Assembly (NCBI RefSeq): GCF_963259705.1
Contig: NC_081847.1
Coordinates: 86,364,485-86,428,484 of the forward strand
Length of the DNA stretch: 64,000 nt
Source: Myotis daubentonii
Taxonomy: Eukaryota; Chordata; Mammalia; Chiroptera; Vespertilionidae
Direction: 5' to 3'
The translations under genes were made by a program, and so were the position numbers. This document shows, piece after piece, positions 14,281 to 23,362 of this stretch (position 1 is its first letter; every line of letters starts with the position of its first letter). The notes beneath the pieces were generated by a model. It searched no databases, was not told the DNA's origin, and saw only the letters and a program-made list of their open reading frames with translations.

Positions 14281-14602
14281 TCCCTGGGACTCAGGTGCCT
14301 GAACATTCAAGTTAGCAAGGGAAGTGTCATGGGAAGGCGCATAAAGGCTCGGGGGAAATCGGCGGCGCCACCACCCCAACCCCTCACCAGGCTACCCATA
14401 AATTGCTTCACCAAAATAGCAGGAAATTTCGTGGTGACTAAGTGGCCACGTGTAGGGGTGACACCAGGAGCGTTTATTTTTTGGATACGCTGCAATGGGA
14501 CCAGAGTGTTAGAAAAATTGCTGTAGAAACTAAAGGACGTGGCTTCTGGGAGGTGACGTTTTCTCTTACTGGTGATCAAGGCTGGGAAAGAGCACGCTTA
14601 CA

Positions 14603-14616
14603 GCGCCCCCTGGTGG
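14603..14616 (-). promoter_or_regulatory. Candidate CTCF-binding motif
   Basis: GCGCCCCCTGGTGG, the complement of CCACCAGGGGGCGC, is a full match to the CTCF core consensus. It lies in single-copy-looking GC-rich DNA rather than in a Helitron. Motif only; occupancy is untested. Confidence 0.5.
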
Positions 14617-15582
14617 GGAGGGCGGGCGCTGCCATCGCCCTGGAAGGAATGCGTCCCTGGAAATGGGAAGATCTGAAGTAGATGCCGGGAAGAAAAATAA
14701 CTCGCTGTGTCTGTCTTAGAAGATAGAGTCTGGAATCTCTGGCTGATTGGAATTTAGAAACAGATTAAATTATGCCGAAATGAGTAAATAGCTAAGTAGA
14801 CTTTCTCAGTTCATAGTTTGAATATAACTTTTTAACTATAGAAGTAATAAAACAGAGAAAGTTTAGACGTAACATACCGAAGGCTTCTTAACATAACCAT
14901 AGGATTTTGATTTGTTTTTTCTTTCCTCCATAACTGTCTTTCTTATCATAAAAAGATGCAAAGTATATCATTTCAACTCACCCCCTTAATTTTCACCCTA
15001 ATCTTAAAAATGTTTTATTATAAAGGATTTCAAACATACAACAAATACCAGAATGATATGGGAGATCCCTCCCTCATTGTACTCACCCCTCAGTTTTAGC
15101 TATTAACAACTTCATTCATACCCCCCCTACTTCTCATTCATACCTCACCTTTAATTTGGAAGGAAATCCTATATAGTCATTGTATATGTAGGTACTTTAG
15201 CATATATTTCCAATGAAGATTTTGTAAAAGTATAACTAGAGTAACCATAATAAATAATTTAAAGGATAACAGTTTCTCAAATAGATCCGTATAATTTCTT
15301 TAAAAGTCTTCTGTTATTTGTTATTTATGTTGGTTCCATTTTTTCTTCTGGCCGTTAAAATATTGAGGGTAAGATCTTGATGCTTATAACTCTTCAGTTT
15401 AATAGATTTGAAGAATTTCTGGATCAGAAGGCCTAATTGATTTACATGTTAGAGTATGAAAAACACTTTTATTATGCTCACCAGGAGTAAATGTGAGAGT
15501 TTAATAAACTTTGTGCTGATTTAGGATACAAAGAATGTTTATTTTTGATTTGGAGGAAAAGTCTGATTTAAAGAAAGTTTAG

Positions 15583-15618
15583 ATTGCTTCTCGGCCTTTT
15601 GGCTAAGATCAAGTGTAG
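15583..15618 (+). pseudogene. Truncated U2 snRNA retrocopy
   Basis: The 36 bases starting attgcttctcggcc match the 5' end of U2 snRNA (ATCGCTTCTCGGCCTTTTGG..., through AAGTGTAG) with a single change. A direct repeat AAAGTTTAGA flanks it at 15574-15583 and 15619-15628, which marks it as a short retro-insertion, 3'-truncated and without poly(A). It cannot function as U2 because it lacks the branch-site pairing region and Sm site. Confidence 0.85.
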
Positions 15619-15652
15619 AAAGTTTAGAGACATTTTTAAGCATATATATTAA

Positions 15653-16087
15653 CGAGAGGCCCAGTGCACGAAATTTGTACATGGGGTGAGGGTTGTGTGT
15701 GGGGGACCCCTCAGCCCGGCCTGCACCCTCTCCAATCCAGGACCCCTTGGACATCCCTCTTGCAATCCGGAACCACTGGTTCTTAACCGCTCACCTGCCT
15801 GCCTGATCGCCCCTAACTGCCCTCCCCTGCTGGCCTGATTGCCCCTAACTGCCCTCTCTGCTGGCCTGATCGCCCCTAACTGCCCTCCTCACTGGCCTGA
15901 TTGCCCCTAACCGTCCTCCCCTGCTGGCCTAGTGCCCCTAACTGCTTTCCCCTGCCAGCCTGTTCACCCCTAACTGCCTCTGCCTCAGCCCCTGCCACCG
16001 TGGCTTTGTCTGAAAGGAAGGCAGGATGACTGAAAGATGTCCAGTCGACCTGCTCTAATAAGCATATTACCCTTTTATTAGTATAGA
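15653..16087 (-). mobile_element. HeliBat-like Helitron
   Basis: Reverse-oriented Helitron: 3' end with CTAG decayed to CGAG, hairpin remnant cagtgcacgaaatttgtac, and 5' end complement ...TAATAAAAGGGTAATATGC near 16087. The middle holds a tandem array of about 38 bp based on 'ctggcctgatcgcccctaactgccctc' (about 15800-15990). Confidence 0.8.
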
Positions 16088-16187
16088 TTAGTTAAATTAT
16101 TCTCTGTAGTGAATTTTCTATATGTATTTGCATATTTCTTGTTTTAAACATTTTTGTGGGTCAAGAGGTCTTGCCTTTATATAAACA

Positions 16188-16510
16188 CTAGAGGCCTGGT
16201 GCACGAAATTCGTGCACTCAGGGGTTCCCTCAGCCCTGCCTTCATCCTCTTGCAGTCCAGGAGCCCTCGGGGGATATCTGACTGATGGCTTAGGCCCATT
16301 CCCTGCAGGGAGCAGGCCTAAGCTGGCAGTCGGACATCCTTAAGCACAGAGGCAGGAGAGGTTCCTGCCACCACCATTGTGCTCTCCAGCCATGATCCCG
16401 GCTTCTGGCTGAGCGGTGCTTACCCTGTGGGAGCTCACTGACCACCATGGGGCAGCTCCTCAATTGAGTCCCCCTGGTGGTCAGTGCGCATCTTAGTGAC
16501 CAGTTGATAA
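16188..16510 (-). mobile_element. HeliBat-like Helitron lacking its 5' end
   Basis: Reverse-oriented Helitron with an intact 3' end (CTAG at 16188-16191, hairpin gtgcacgaaattcgtgcac). It stops after the 'gtcagtgcgcatcttagtgaccag' region without the TCCTATATAATAAAAGG terminus. The next bases are the left edge of the SMAD4 duplicate. Confidence 0.8.
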
Positions 16511-16661
16511 CATTTAGGTCTGTACTTCTTGGCACTTGGACAGAGAATTATATGCTGGGGAGAGTGAATTAAAGAGAGCTGTCACGTCATTAATGTAAGA
16601 TGTAGGGAGAATGGAAGAGATCAGCCTGTCCTCCTGATGTCTTTCCAATCTTTTCTGTTAG

Positions 16662-16975
16662 GTTTGTCAGATCCTGCTGGGATCGGGGTGGATGACCTAC
16701 ATGGCTTATGCATCCTCAGGATGAGCTTTGTGGAAGGCTGGGGATCAGATCACCCAATTCTGAGCATCAAGGAGATGCCTTGCTGGATTGAGATTCACTT
16801 ACACCGGGCCCTTCAGCTCCTAGACGAAGTACTTCACACCATGTCTATTGCCGACCCACAACCTTTAGACCAGGGGTGGGCAAACTTTTTGACTCGAGGG
16901 CCACAATGGGTTCTTAAACTGGACCGGAGGGCCGGAACAAAAGCATGGATGGAGTGTTTGTGTGACCTAATATAA
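16662..16975 (+). pseudogene. SMAD4-like alternative exon ORF with hAT-derived tail
   Basis: Open from the duplicated acceptor at 16661 through 69 SMAD4-like codons ending in DPQPLD. There the normal TGA is displaced by the hAT insertion, so the frame continues 34 codons into the transposon to a stop at 16973-16975. If spliced from the upstream SMAD4 exon it would stay in frame, giving a SMAD4 with altered L3 loop and longer C-terminus. The nearest downstream poly(A) signal is uncertain. Coding use is speculative. Confidence 0.4.
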
Positions 16976-16989
16976 ATTCAAAGTAAACT

Positions 16990-17801
16990 TCCTATCTAAT
17001 AAAAGAGAAACATGCAAATCAACTGTACCTCTGCTATGCCCACAAGCCACGCCCACAAGCCAATTAGGAGTGAATATGCAAATTAGCCCAACTAAGATGG
17101 CTGCGGCCATGGAGCTGGAGTGAGCAGGAGGCTCGGGTTGCCCCTGGCGATGGAGAAAGCCAAGCTTCTCGCCTGTCCTGGGTGGCCCTGAGCTCTGCTA
17201 AAGGCTACAAAGTTTCAATTATAGAAGATAAATAAATCCCAGATACCTGCTTCCAACCCATGGCCGTGGCCAGCCTGAAAATGGCCATCAGCCCCTCACC
17301 CAGGCTGGCCAGGCACCCCAGCGGGGACCCCCACCCTGAAGGGGCTGTTGGCAGCTTGAAAACGACACTCAGCCCCTCACCCAGGCTGGCCACACCCCCA
17401 TGGAGTAAAGGGTCCCCGCTGGGTGGCTTGGCCAGCCTGAAAACAGCCCTCAGCCCCTCACCCAGGCTGGCCAGGCACCCCAGCAGGAACTCCCCACCTT
17501 GAAGGGGCTGTGGACAGCCTGCGAACAGCCATCAGCCCCTCACCCAGGTTGGCCAGGTATCCCAGTGGGGACACCCACGTTGAAGGGGGCATGGCCAGCC
17601 TGAAACTGGCCTTCAGCCCCTCACCCAGGCTATCCAGGCACCCCAGCAGGACCTCCTCACCTTGAAGGGGCTGTGGCCAGCCTGCAAACAACCATCAGCC
17701 CCTCACCCAGGCTGGCCAGGCACCCCAGCGGGACCCCCACCCTGATTCGGGACACACTTCAGGGCAAACAAGCCAGCCCCCACCAGTGCACCAGGCCTCT
17801 A
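16990..17801 (+). mobile_element. Composite Helitron, first unit
   Basis: Starts TCCTATCTAATAAAAGAG and carries repeated blocks of about 70-80 bp built on 'cagcccctcacccaggctggccaggcaccccagc' (17270-17740). It ends gtgcaccaggcctcta with no left hairpin arm and no complete CTAG, then runs straight into the next unit. It is homologous to 10788-11545. Confidence 0.85.
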
Positions 17802-18261
17802 TCCTATATAATAAAAGGGTAATTTGCAAATTGACCCTAACAGCAGAACAATTGGGAATGACTGGTCACTATGACACACACTGACCACCAGGGGGCAGAT
17901 GTTCAATGCAGGAACTGCCCCCTGGTGGTCAGTGCACTCCCACAGAGGGAGCTCTGCTCAGCCATAAGCCAGGATGACAACTGCCAGCACAGCGGTGATG
18001 ACGGGAGCCTCTCCCGCCTCCTCAGCAGCGCTAAGGATGTCCGACTGCAGCTTAGGCCTGCTTCCCACTGGCAAGTGGACATCCTCCAAGGACTCCCGGG
18101 CTGCCAGAGGGATGTCTGACTGCCAGCTTAGGCCTGATCCCTGAGGGAGTGGGCCTAAGCCAGCAGGTGGATATCCCCTGAGGGGTCCCTGACTGCGAGA
18201 GGGCACAGGCCAGGCTGAGGGACCTCCTGAGTGCACAAATTTTTGTGCACTGGGCCTCTAG
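17802..18261 (+). mobile_element. Composite Helitron, second unit
   Basis: Starts TCCTATATAATAAAAGGG at 17802 and ends with hairpin gtgcac-aaatttttgtgcac and CTAG at 18258-18261. It is homologous to 10315-10787. It contains the perfect inverted pair TGACCACCAGGGGGCAG (17882-17898) and its complement (17915-17931). Its insertion into the hAT is visible because the solo hAT reads taaaca-tcattacataaaag at this point. Confidence 0.9.
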
Positions 18262-19581
18262 TCATTACATAAAAGGGTACGGTCTTTTATTTCAATAGTT
18301 TTATTCATTTCAAACGGGCTGGATCTGGCCTGCGGGCCATAGTTTGCCCACGGCTGCTTTAGACTGAAACCTTTACTGTTGGAGCCCTTAACATTCATTG
18401 TCAGGATGGTGGACTGTAACATACAATCCTGTTTATAATCTGAAGATATATATCACTTTCGTTCTGCTTTATCTTTTCATAAAGGGTTGAACACATGTTT
18501 TGCTGCCTTGCTCCTAACAGACAGAAACTGGACTAAAACTTTAAAAAATTTTTTTTTCCTATTTAGGACTTTGAGACATGGCTCAGAACTTGAAGGTCAG
18601 GAAAAACACATCACATTCTTATTAAATTTACTGCACCAGTTATGTATGAAGGAATCATTCCAATCATTTAGCCCTTTAAAATGTCTTAGACATTTTTCTA
18701 TGCAGAACATTGGTATATGTGCTATTCTAAAGAGTAAACTCAATATTGCTGATTTTAAAGGCAGAGACGTTCTCAAAGTTAATTCATCTGTTATTTTGTG
18801 TGCACGTTGTTATTGTTGAGCAGACTTTACTCCAAAATATTGTGCCATGTGGGTGAGTTAATGTTACCAAGAGCAACTTTACTCTGTGTTTAAAAATAAG
18901 ACAGTAATGTATTATAATCTTTAATCCAAAATATATTTTCTGCAAGTTAAACTAGTGAAGATGATTTCAGTTCAGATTGTCTTGCGACTTCATTTTCTTT
19001 TCACCAAGGCAAAACACTAATCTCTGTGAATACTGAGAATTCCTTAAAATTATCAGACAAAGAAATACCATTTACAAGTTCAATAGTTATCCCAGTTGGA
19101 TAACAATTTCTCGAGTAGTGTAACTTTTCCCTGTTAAGCAGTAGATGTAGTCTATATTTCCAGGCACAGGGTTGGTTACCAAGAAGCCTAGAAGAGCCAT
19201 TTTTTTCCTTCATTAATTCATAGGGAAAGGTTTTGTATTTTTAAAAACACTAAAAGCAGTGTCACTCCTCCAGTTCTCCATTCTGCAAAGGGGGCAGTGC
19301 TTAGAGTAAATGATGCGCATTTTGGAAACTGCTAAGTTCTATGTCAGATCCTGTGCGGACTAATGGAAACATTACAGCTCATAATAGGCAGTTTGGATAT
19401 TTTTGTACTTGATTTGATGTGACTTCTTTTTCATATACTCTTTAAATCATGTATGTTATGACATTGTTCAAAATTCAGTTTTTGTATCTTGGGGCAAGAC
19501 TGCAGACTTTTTATACCTTTTGGTTTTTCTAAGCCCTTTGCCATCAATGATCATATCAATTGGCAGTGACTTCGTATAGAG

Positions 19582-19793
19582 CAGTAGTCGGCAAACTCAT
19601 TAGTCAACAGAGCCAAATATCAACAGTACAATGATTGAAATTTCTTTTGAGAGCCAAATTTTTTAAATTTAAACTATATAGGTAGGTACATTGTTATTAA
19701 CTTAATTAGGGTACTCCTAAGGTTTAGGAAGAGCCACACTCAAGGGGCCAAAGAGCCGCATGTGGCTTGCGAGCCGCAGTTTGCCGACCACAG
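19582..19793 (+). mobile_element. hAT MITE in the SMAD4 duplicate
   Basis: Terminal inverted repeats CAGTAGTCGGCAAAC and GTTTGCCGACCACAG flanked by an imperfect 8-bp duplication, GTATAGAG (19574-19581) and GTGTAGAC (19794-19801). Internal sequence 'gagccaaa...aagagccgcatgtggcttgcgagccgcag' is typical of short hAT elements. No transposase. Confidence 0.85.
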
Positions 19794-20095
19794 GTGTAGA
19801 CAATGGGTAGCTTCCAGCAATTGACTTTAGGCCCATTTTACTGTGAATGAGGAATAGGAGTGAGAGGAGTTTTAGAATGACATATTTTTAAAAATCCAGG
19901 TTATTTGACTAGAGCCATAAGCATGCTATGATATAATCTAGTGCCTCCTTTTCTACTTTAAGGAAGGTTTTCATGTTTAATGAAACATGAAATCTGGGTA
20001 GTCACTTGTGGAAAATATTTGCAAAGAAGTCTGTCTTTAAGGCCTCGCCACCTGTCTTGCTTGTTCTGCTAAGAGCCAGACAAGTATGTAAAAGC

Positions 20096-20464
20096 AGGAA
20101 AGGAGAGCTGGGGCTGGACTGTAACGAGGCTTAAGGACCACACAGAGGACTGCGAACTTCAGTAAGAACGTGAGGTCAGTTTAACTCCTTTAGACATTAG
20201 AATGCTTCTTGTCATTGCCCAGAAGGGAGAGAAACACGGGCACTGCAACTGGGAGTTCACACAGTCATTACCATGACCACAAAGGCAGCACTGATGGTCT
20301 CATCGAAAGGAAGAGGAATCAAGGGTGAAACAATAAATCCTTGCAGGGTGTAAGGCGGCACCACCCCTAAAAGCTGGAGCCCCTTTGCTTGCAGGGACAA
20401 AGCAAGCCCTGAGAGCCTTCGTCGTAAATGAAAATCAGACCACAAGCAAGTTGCCCATGGCAGT
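20096..20464. other. Intergenic, nothing recognised
   Basis: Sequence between the end of the SMAD4 duplicate and the MLT1-like LTR. It does not visibly match the region that follows the source segment at 5826, so the duplication ends here. Confidence 0.45.
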
Positions 20465-20915
20465 TGTTATGGGTTCAGTTGTGTCCTCCAAAAAAGATAT
20501 GTTGAATCCCAACCCCTGGTTCCTGTGAATATGACCTTCCTCCGAGTAGGGTCTCTGCAGATGTACTCGAGTGAATGAGGGCACTTGGGAGGCCCTCACA
20601 CAATGAGAAGAGGAGAGACACAGGCTGACACGCGGGGAAAGGGTTCTGTGAAGATGGGGTGGGGGTGGGGGCGGCGGGAGGGGGTGGTGCGGGGCAGAGA
20701 TGGAAGTGATGCATCTACAGGCCAAGGATGCTAAGATCCCCAGCGACCAGCAGACGCTGGAGGGACCAGGAAAGTTCCTCCCCGCAGGATTTCGAGGGAG
20801 CGTGGCCCGCAGGCACCTCGCTTTTAGACTTCTGGCCTCCAGAACTGAGGGAATGTTTCTGTTGATTTAGTTGCCTTATTTGTGGTGCTTTGTGACAGCC
20901 GCTCTAGGAAATGTA
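20465..20915 (+). repeat. MLT1-like (MaLR) LTR fragment
   Basis: Old endogenous-retrovirus-like LTR: start ttatgggttcagttgtgtcc, middle 'aatgagggcacttgggaggccctcac', end 'tggcctccagaactgaggg' and 'ctgttgatttagttgcc', as in MLT1/MaLR LTRs. A GGGGTGGG-rich insertion interrupts it near 20660. Non-coding. Confidence 0.65.
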
Positions 20916-21059
20916 TACATTTATTAATCCGTTCATTCATTCTTTCAATACGGTGTTACAGGCAGTCAGACAGATGAGAACCAAGCAAGGACGATGGGCC
21001 GGGTACAGAAACTCACCAGGGCAGAAAGCCCCAGGTGCCTAGCAAGGGGCAAGACTGGG

Positions 21060-21926
21060 AAAACAAGGACTTCGCCCCAGGGTAAGCTCTCCTCCCCTAG
21101 CAGGTAGCTGGTCCTGCGTTTCCCCGCCCCTGACCTTTCCTCTCGAAAGATAACATCTAGGCCTCAGTTGTGTTTCAGCTCCAGGCCCAGAAAAGCAGCA
21201 CAACCAGACACCTGACTCCTTGGCCGCGTTAGGACCAGCTGAGGGTCATTGGCTAATGACCCTGTGCCCTGGTGCTGACCAGCTGAGGGTCATTGACTAG
21301 TGACTCCATGCCCTGGTGCTGACCAGCTGAGGGTCTTTGATCAATGACCCTGTGCTGGGTGCTGACCAGCTGAGGGTCTTTGATCAATGACCCCGTGCTG
21401 GGTGCTGGCCAGCTGAGGGTCTTTGATCAATGACCCCGTGCCGGGTGCTGACCAATCGGTTGAGACCAGGACCCTGAGAGCACACCTGGGAAGCTGATGA
21501 ATATTCTATTGAGACCCTCCCCTGAGATTCCCACCTGCAAGAGAGAGAGATAAATAGCCTCAGGATGAAGGACCCAGGGCAAGCTCTCCCCCAGGGGTAA
21601 AAGCCAACTCCTCTCCCTTTTCCCTTCTTTTCTCTAAGGGACCTCATGAGACTTGCAACCAGGGGAGCAATGGGCAGCGGCAGCTCCTCCCAGGCTCACC
21701 CCTGACCCTGTCTCCAAGGCCCCTTTTCTCTGACTTCTCAGTGAGCAAAGCAGCCCGGCCTGGGCTCTCCCGTTGCTTCTTCTGTGCCCTTCCTTGTCTC
21801 ACTGTCCTCAGTATAGTTTTGCTGCTCCCACTAAGTTCTTCCTTACCTCGCTACACTTTATCTCCTGATTGAAATCTTTATTTCAAGAAGATAGGAACCC
21901 AGGTCTTGTCCTCTTCCTGGTAACAA
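21060..21926 (+). repeat. Probable solo ERV1-type LTR
   Basis: Promoter-like order: tandem enhancer repeats (21233-21449), gaccaatcgg CCAAT box, ataaatagc TATA-like box near 21551, then a C/T-rich R-U5-like region and an end ...cctggtaaca at about 21926. This layout resembles class I retroviral LTRs. Neither the left edge nor a target duplication could be fixed, and no internal viral genes are present. Confidence 0.4.
21233..21449 (+). repeat. Tandem repeat, 43-44 bp x 5
   Basis: Five copies of 'gaccagctgagggtc(a/t)ttg...caatgaccc...gggtgct', starting at 21233, 21277, 21321, 21364 and 21407, with a partial sixth. The last three are nearly identical. They sit just upstream of a CCAAT box (21451-21457) and a TATA-like element, suggesting an LTR enhancer array. 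Confidence 0.85.
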
Positions 21927-22257
21927 TGGAATGTGTACCCTGGGCTGTGTGCTGGGGGCTTTGCTCTCCGCACCGGGAGACGGTGGGGGTGCAGAAGGCC
22001 TGGCAGGTGCTGACGCCAGGCCTGGCGGGCTGGGTTCTCTAAGAGGTCAGCTCCAGGCAGGCATGTCGCAGGTTCTGGAGGGAACAAAGCCTTTGGGAAC
22101 GGGAGCCTCAGTCTGGAAGGAGGACAGCTCAGGGGCTCACAGGGGCGGGTCAGAGCGAGTCTGAGCAGTGAGGGCCACAAATAGGACCACTCAGGCAGGA
22201 GGGGAGTCACCTGAAATCCCCCCTGACGGGGAAAACGCCAGCAATCTCTGTGGGGAG

Positions 22258-23362
22258 ATCTCAGGTGGCCTCCTAGCGAGGCTGGCAGCTGACAGCACCT
22301 GGAGGCAGCCTAGGACCTGGGGTTTCTCCTCCCGGCTCCGCCCACCTCTTCTACCGCTGCTTTAAGCGCCAGTTTCTGTGTCTGTGAAACACTGGCGGCA
22401 CACGGAGCATCTTAGGGTTGATGTGAGGAGAAACTGAGGCAGGTGTGTGTGAAGTGGACGACAATGTGCCTGGTGTATAGGAAGGGGCTAATGAAGGTTA
22501 GCTGTCCTCACCTGCATCACCCTCAGATCCTTAACGGGAACCCGGGGTTTGGGGGCTGCCCTGACCTTTGACCTGCACGGGCCTGGCTGTCAATCCAGCC
22601 CAGGGAAGGGGCTGTTTTGCGTCCTCCTGGGGGCGCTGGTGACCTCCGCCCCTCACCCCTGCACTCTCCCCCGCACCCCAACCCCAGCGCGGCTGTGCGG
22701 GGAGCCTGTGACCAGTCTCGGCCTGGCTGCCAGGAGCTTGGGCAGCAGCGGCGGGAGCTCAGGTGCAGGGCGAGGAAGCCCTTTGCCTGGCGGCTCGCCT
22801 TCCCCAGGGCCTCTGACTCCGCAGAACTGCCCGCGGGAGCCGGGGAGCCGGGAAGGGGCTGGCGGCGGGGTGTTTGCGGGGCCACAGCAGGCACAGGGCA
22901 CAGGCCGCCTGCGGGGAGGGAGGCAGAGGGCGGGCAGTCGGGGCATTTAGCTGGCCGGGGCCGGGGCCGGGGCCGGGTCTGTCCCCAGGAGGAGCCGGGG
23001 CGCGGCGCTGGGCGAGCTGGGAGGGGACAGGTGTCAGCAGGCCCAGCCGAGGGCGGGGCGGGGCGCGGCCGGTGGCGGGGAGGGTCCGGGGAGGGAGGAA
23101 GGGGGCGGCCAGGGAACCGGGAGAGAAGCGGGGAGGCGCGGGTGCGGGCGTTCCGCTTCCTGCGATGACCACCAGGGGTCGCCATCGTCGCGCGAAGGCG
23201 GCGGGCGTGTCTGCCCCTCGAGGCTCCTCCTTCCGCCGCCCCTGCCGCCCCTGCCGCAGCTCCTGCGTGAGGTCGTCCTGGGAAGGGGGTACAGGGGGGC
23301 ACACGGGGTCCCCGCCTCCTGGAGCCGCTCGCCCTGTACCAAAGCCCGATGGCGGAGGTCTG
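22258..23362. repeat. GC-rich segmental duplicate, copy B'
   Basis: Second copy of 12534-13622, direct orientation, offset about 9.73 kb. Differences include an extra pair of ggccgg units near 22960-22975, an extra cccctgccg near 23247, and scattered substitutions. Left and right flanks are unrelated to those of copy B. CpG-island-like. Overlapping ORFs on both strands in both copies reflect GC content. Confidence 0.87.

Larger units (their letters stand above)
13623..15573. other. Intergenic, mostly unassigned
   Basis: GC-rich to about 14.65 kb, with the MIR piece and CTCF-like motif listed separately, then AT-rich to 15.57 kb. No gene or young repeat recognised in the AT-rich part. Confidence 0.45.
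16871..18356 (+). mobile_element. Non-autonomous hAT element split by a composite Helitron
   Basis: Terminal inverted repeats CAGGGGTGGGCAAAC (left) and GTTTGCCCACGGCTG (right), with the 8-bp target duplication CTTTAGAC at 16863-16870 and 18357-18364, diagnostic of hAT. Without the nested Helitron (16990-18261) it is about 210 bp and matches the solo copy at 56348-56545. The target is the last codons and stop of the duplicated SMAD4 exon. Confidence 0.92.
16512..20095 (+). pseudogene. SMAD4: Duplicated SMAD4 terminal exon and 3' UTR segment
   Basis: Direct-orientation copy of about 3217-5825. The last 143 bases of the intron match with no differences I can see, the splice acceptor TTTTCTGTTAG is kept (exon start 16662), and 70 codons stay open. 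Exon copy differences include A486D, A487P, R496H, R497G, K507E, P511S, Y513H, R515I, Q516L, T521M and a Pro-to-Ser near the end, so key L3-loop residues are lost. A hAT element (16871-18356) sits at the stop codon. The UTR part resumes at 18357. About 750 bp corresponding to roughly 4795-5560 are missing near another hAT (19582-19793). The last 260 bases (19835-20095) match 5563-5825 at a visibly lower identity. It could be an unexpressed duplicate or an alternative terminal exon; no transcript evidence exists here. Confidence 0.9.

Noticed and set aside
21233..21449. CRISPR-like array
   Set aside because: Units are contiguous tandem copies with no unique spacers, in a mammalian genome.
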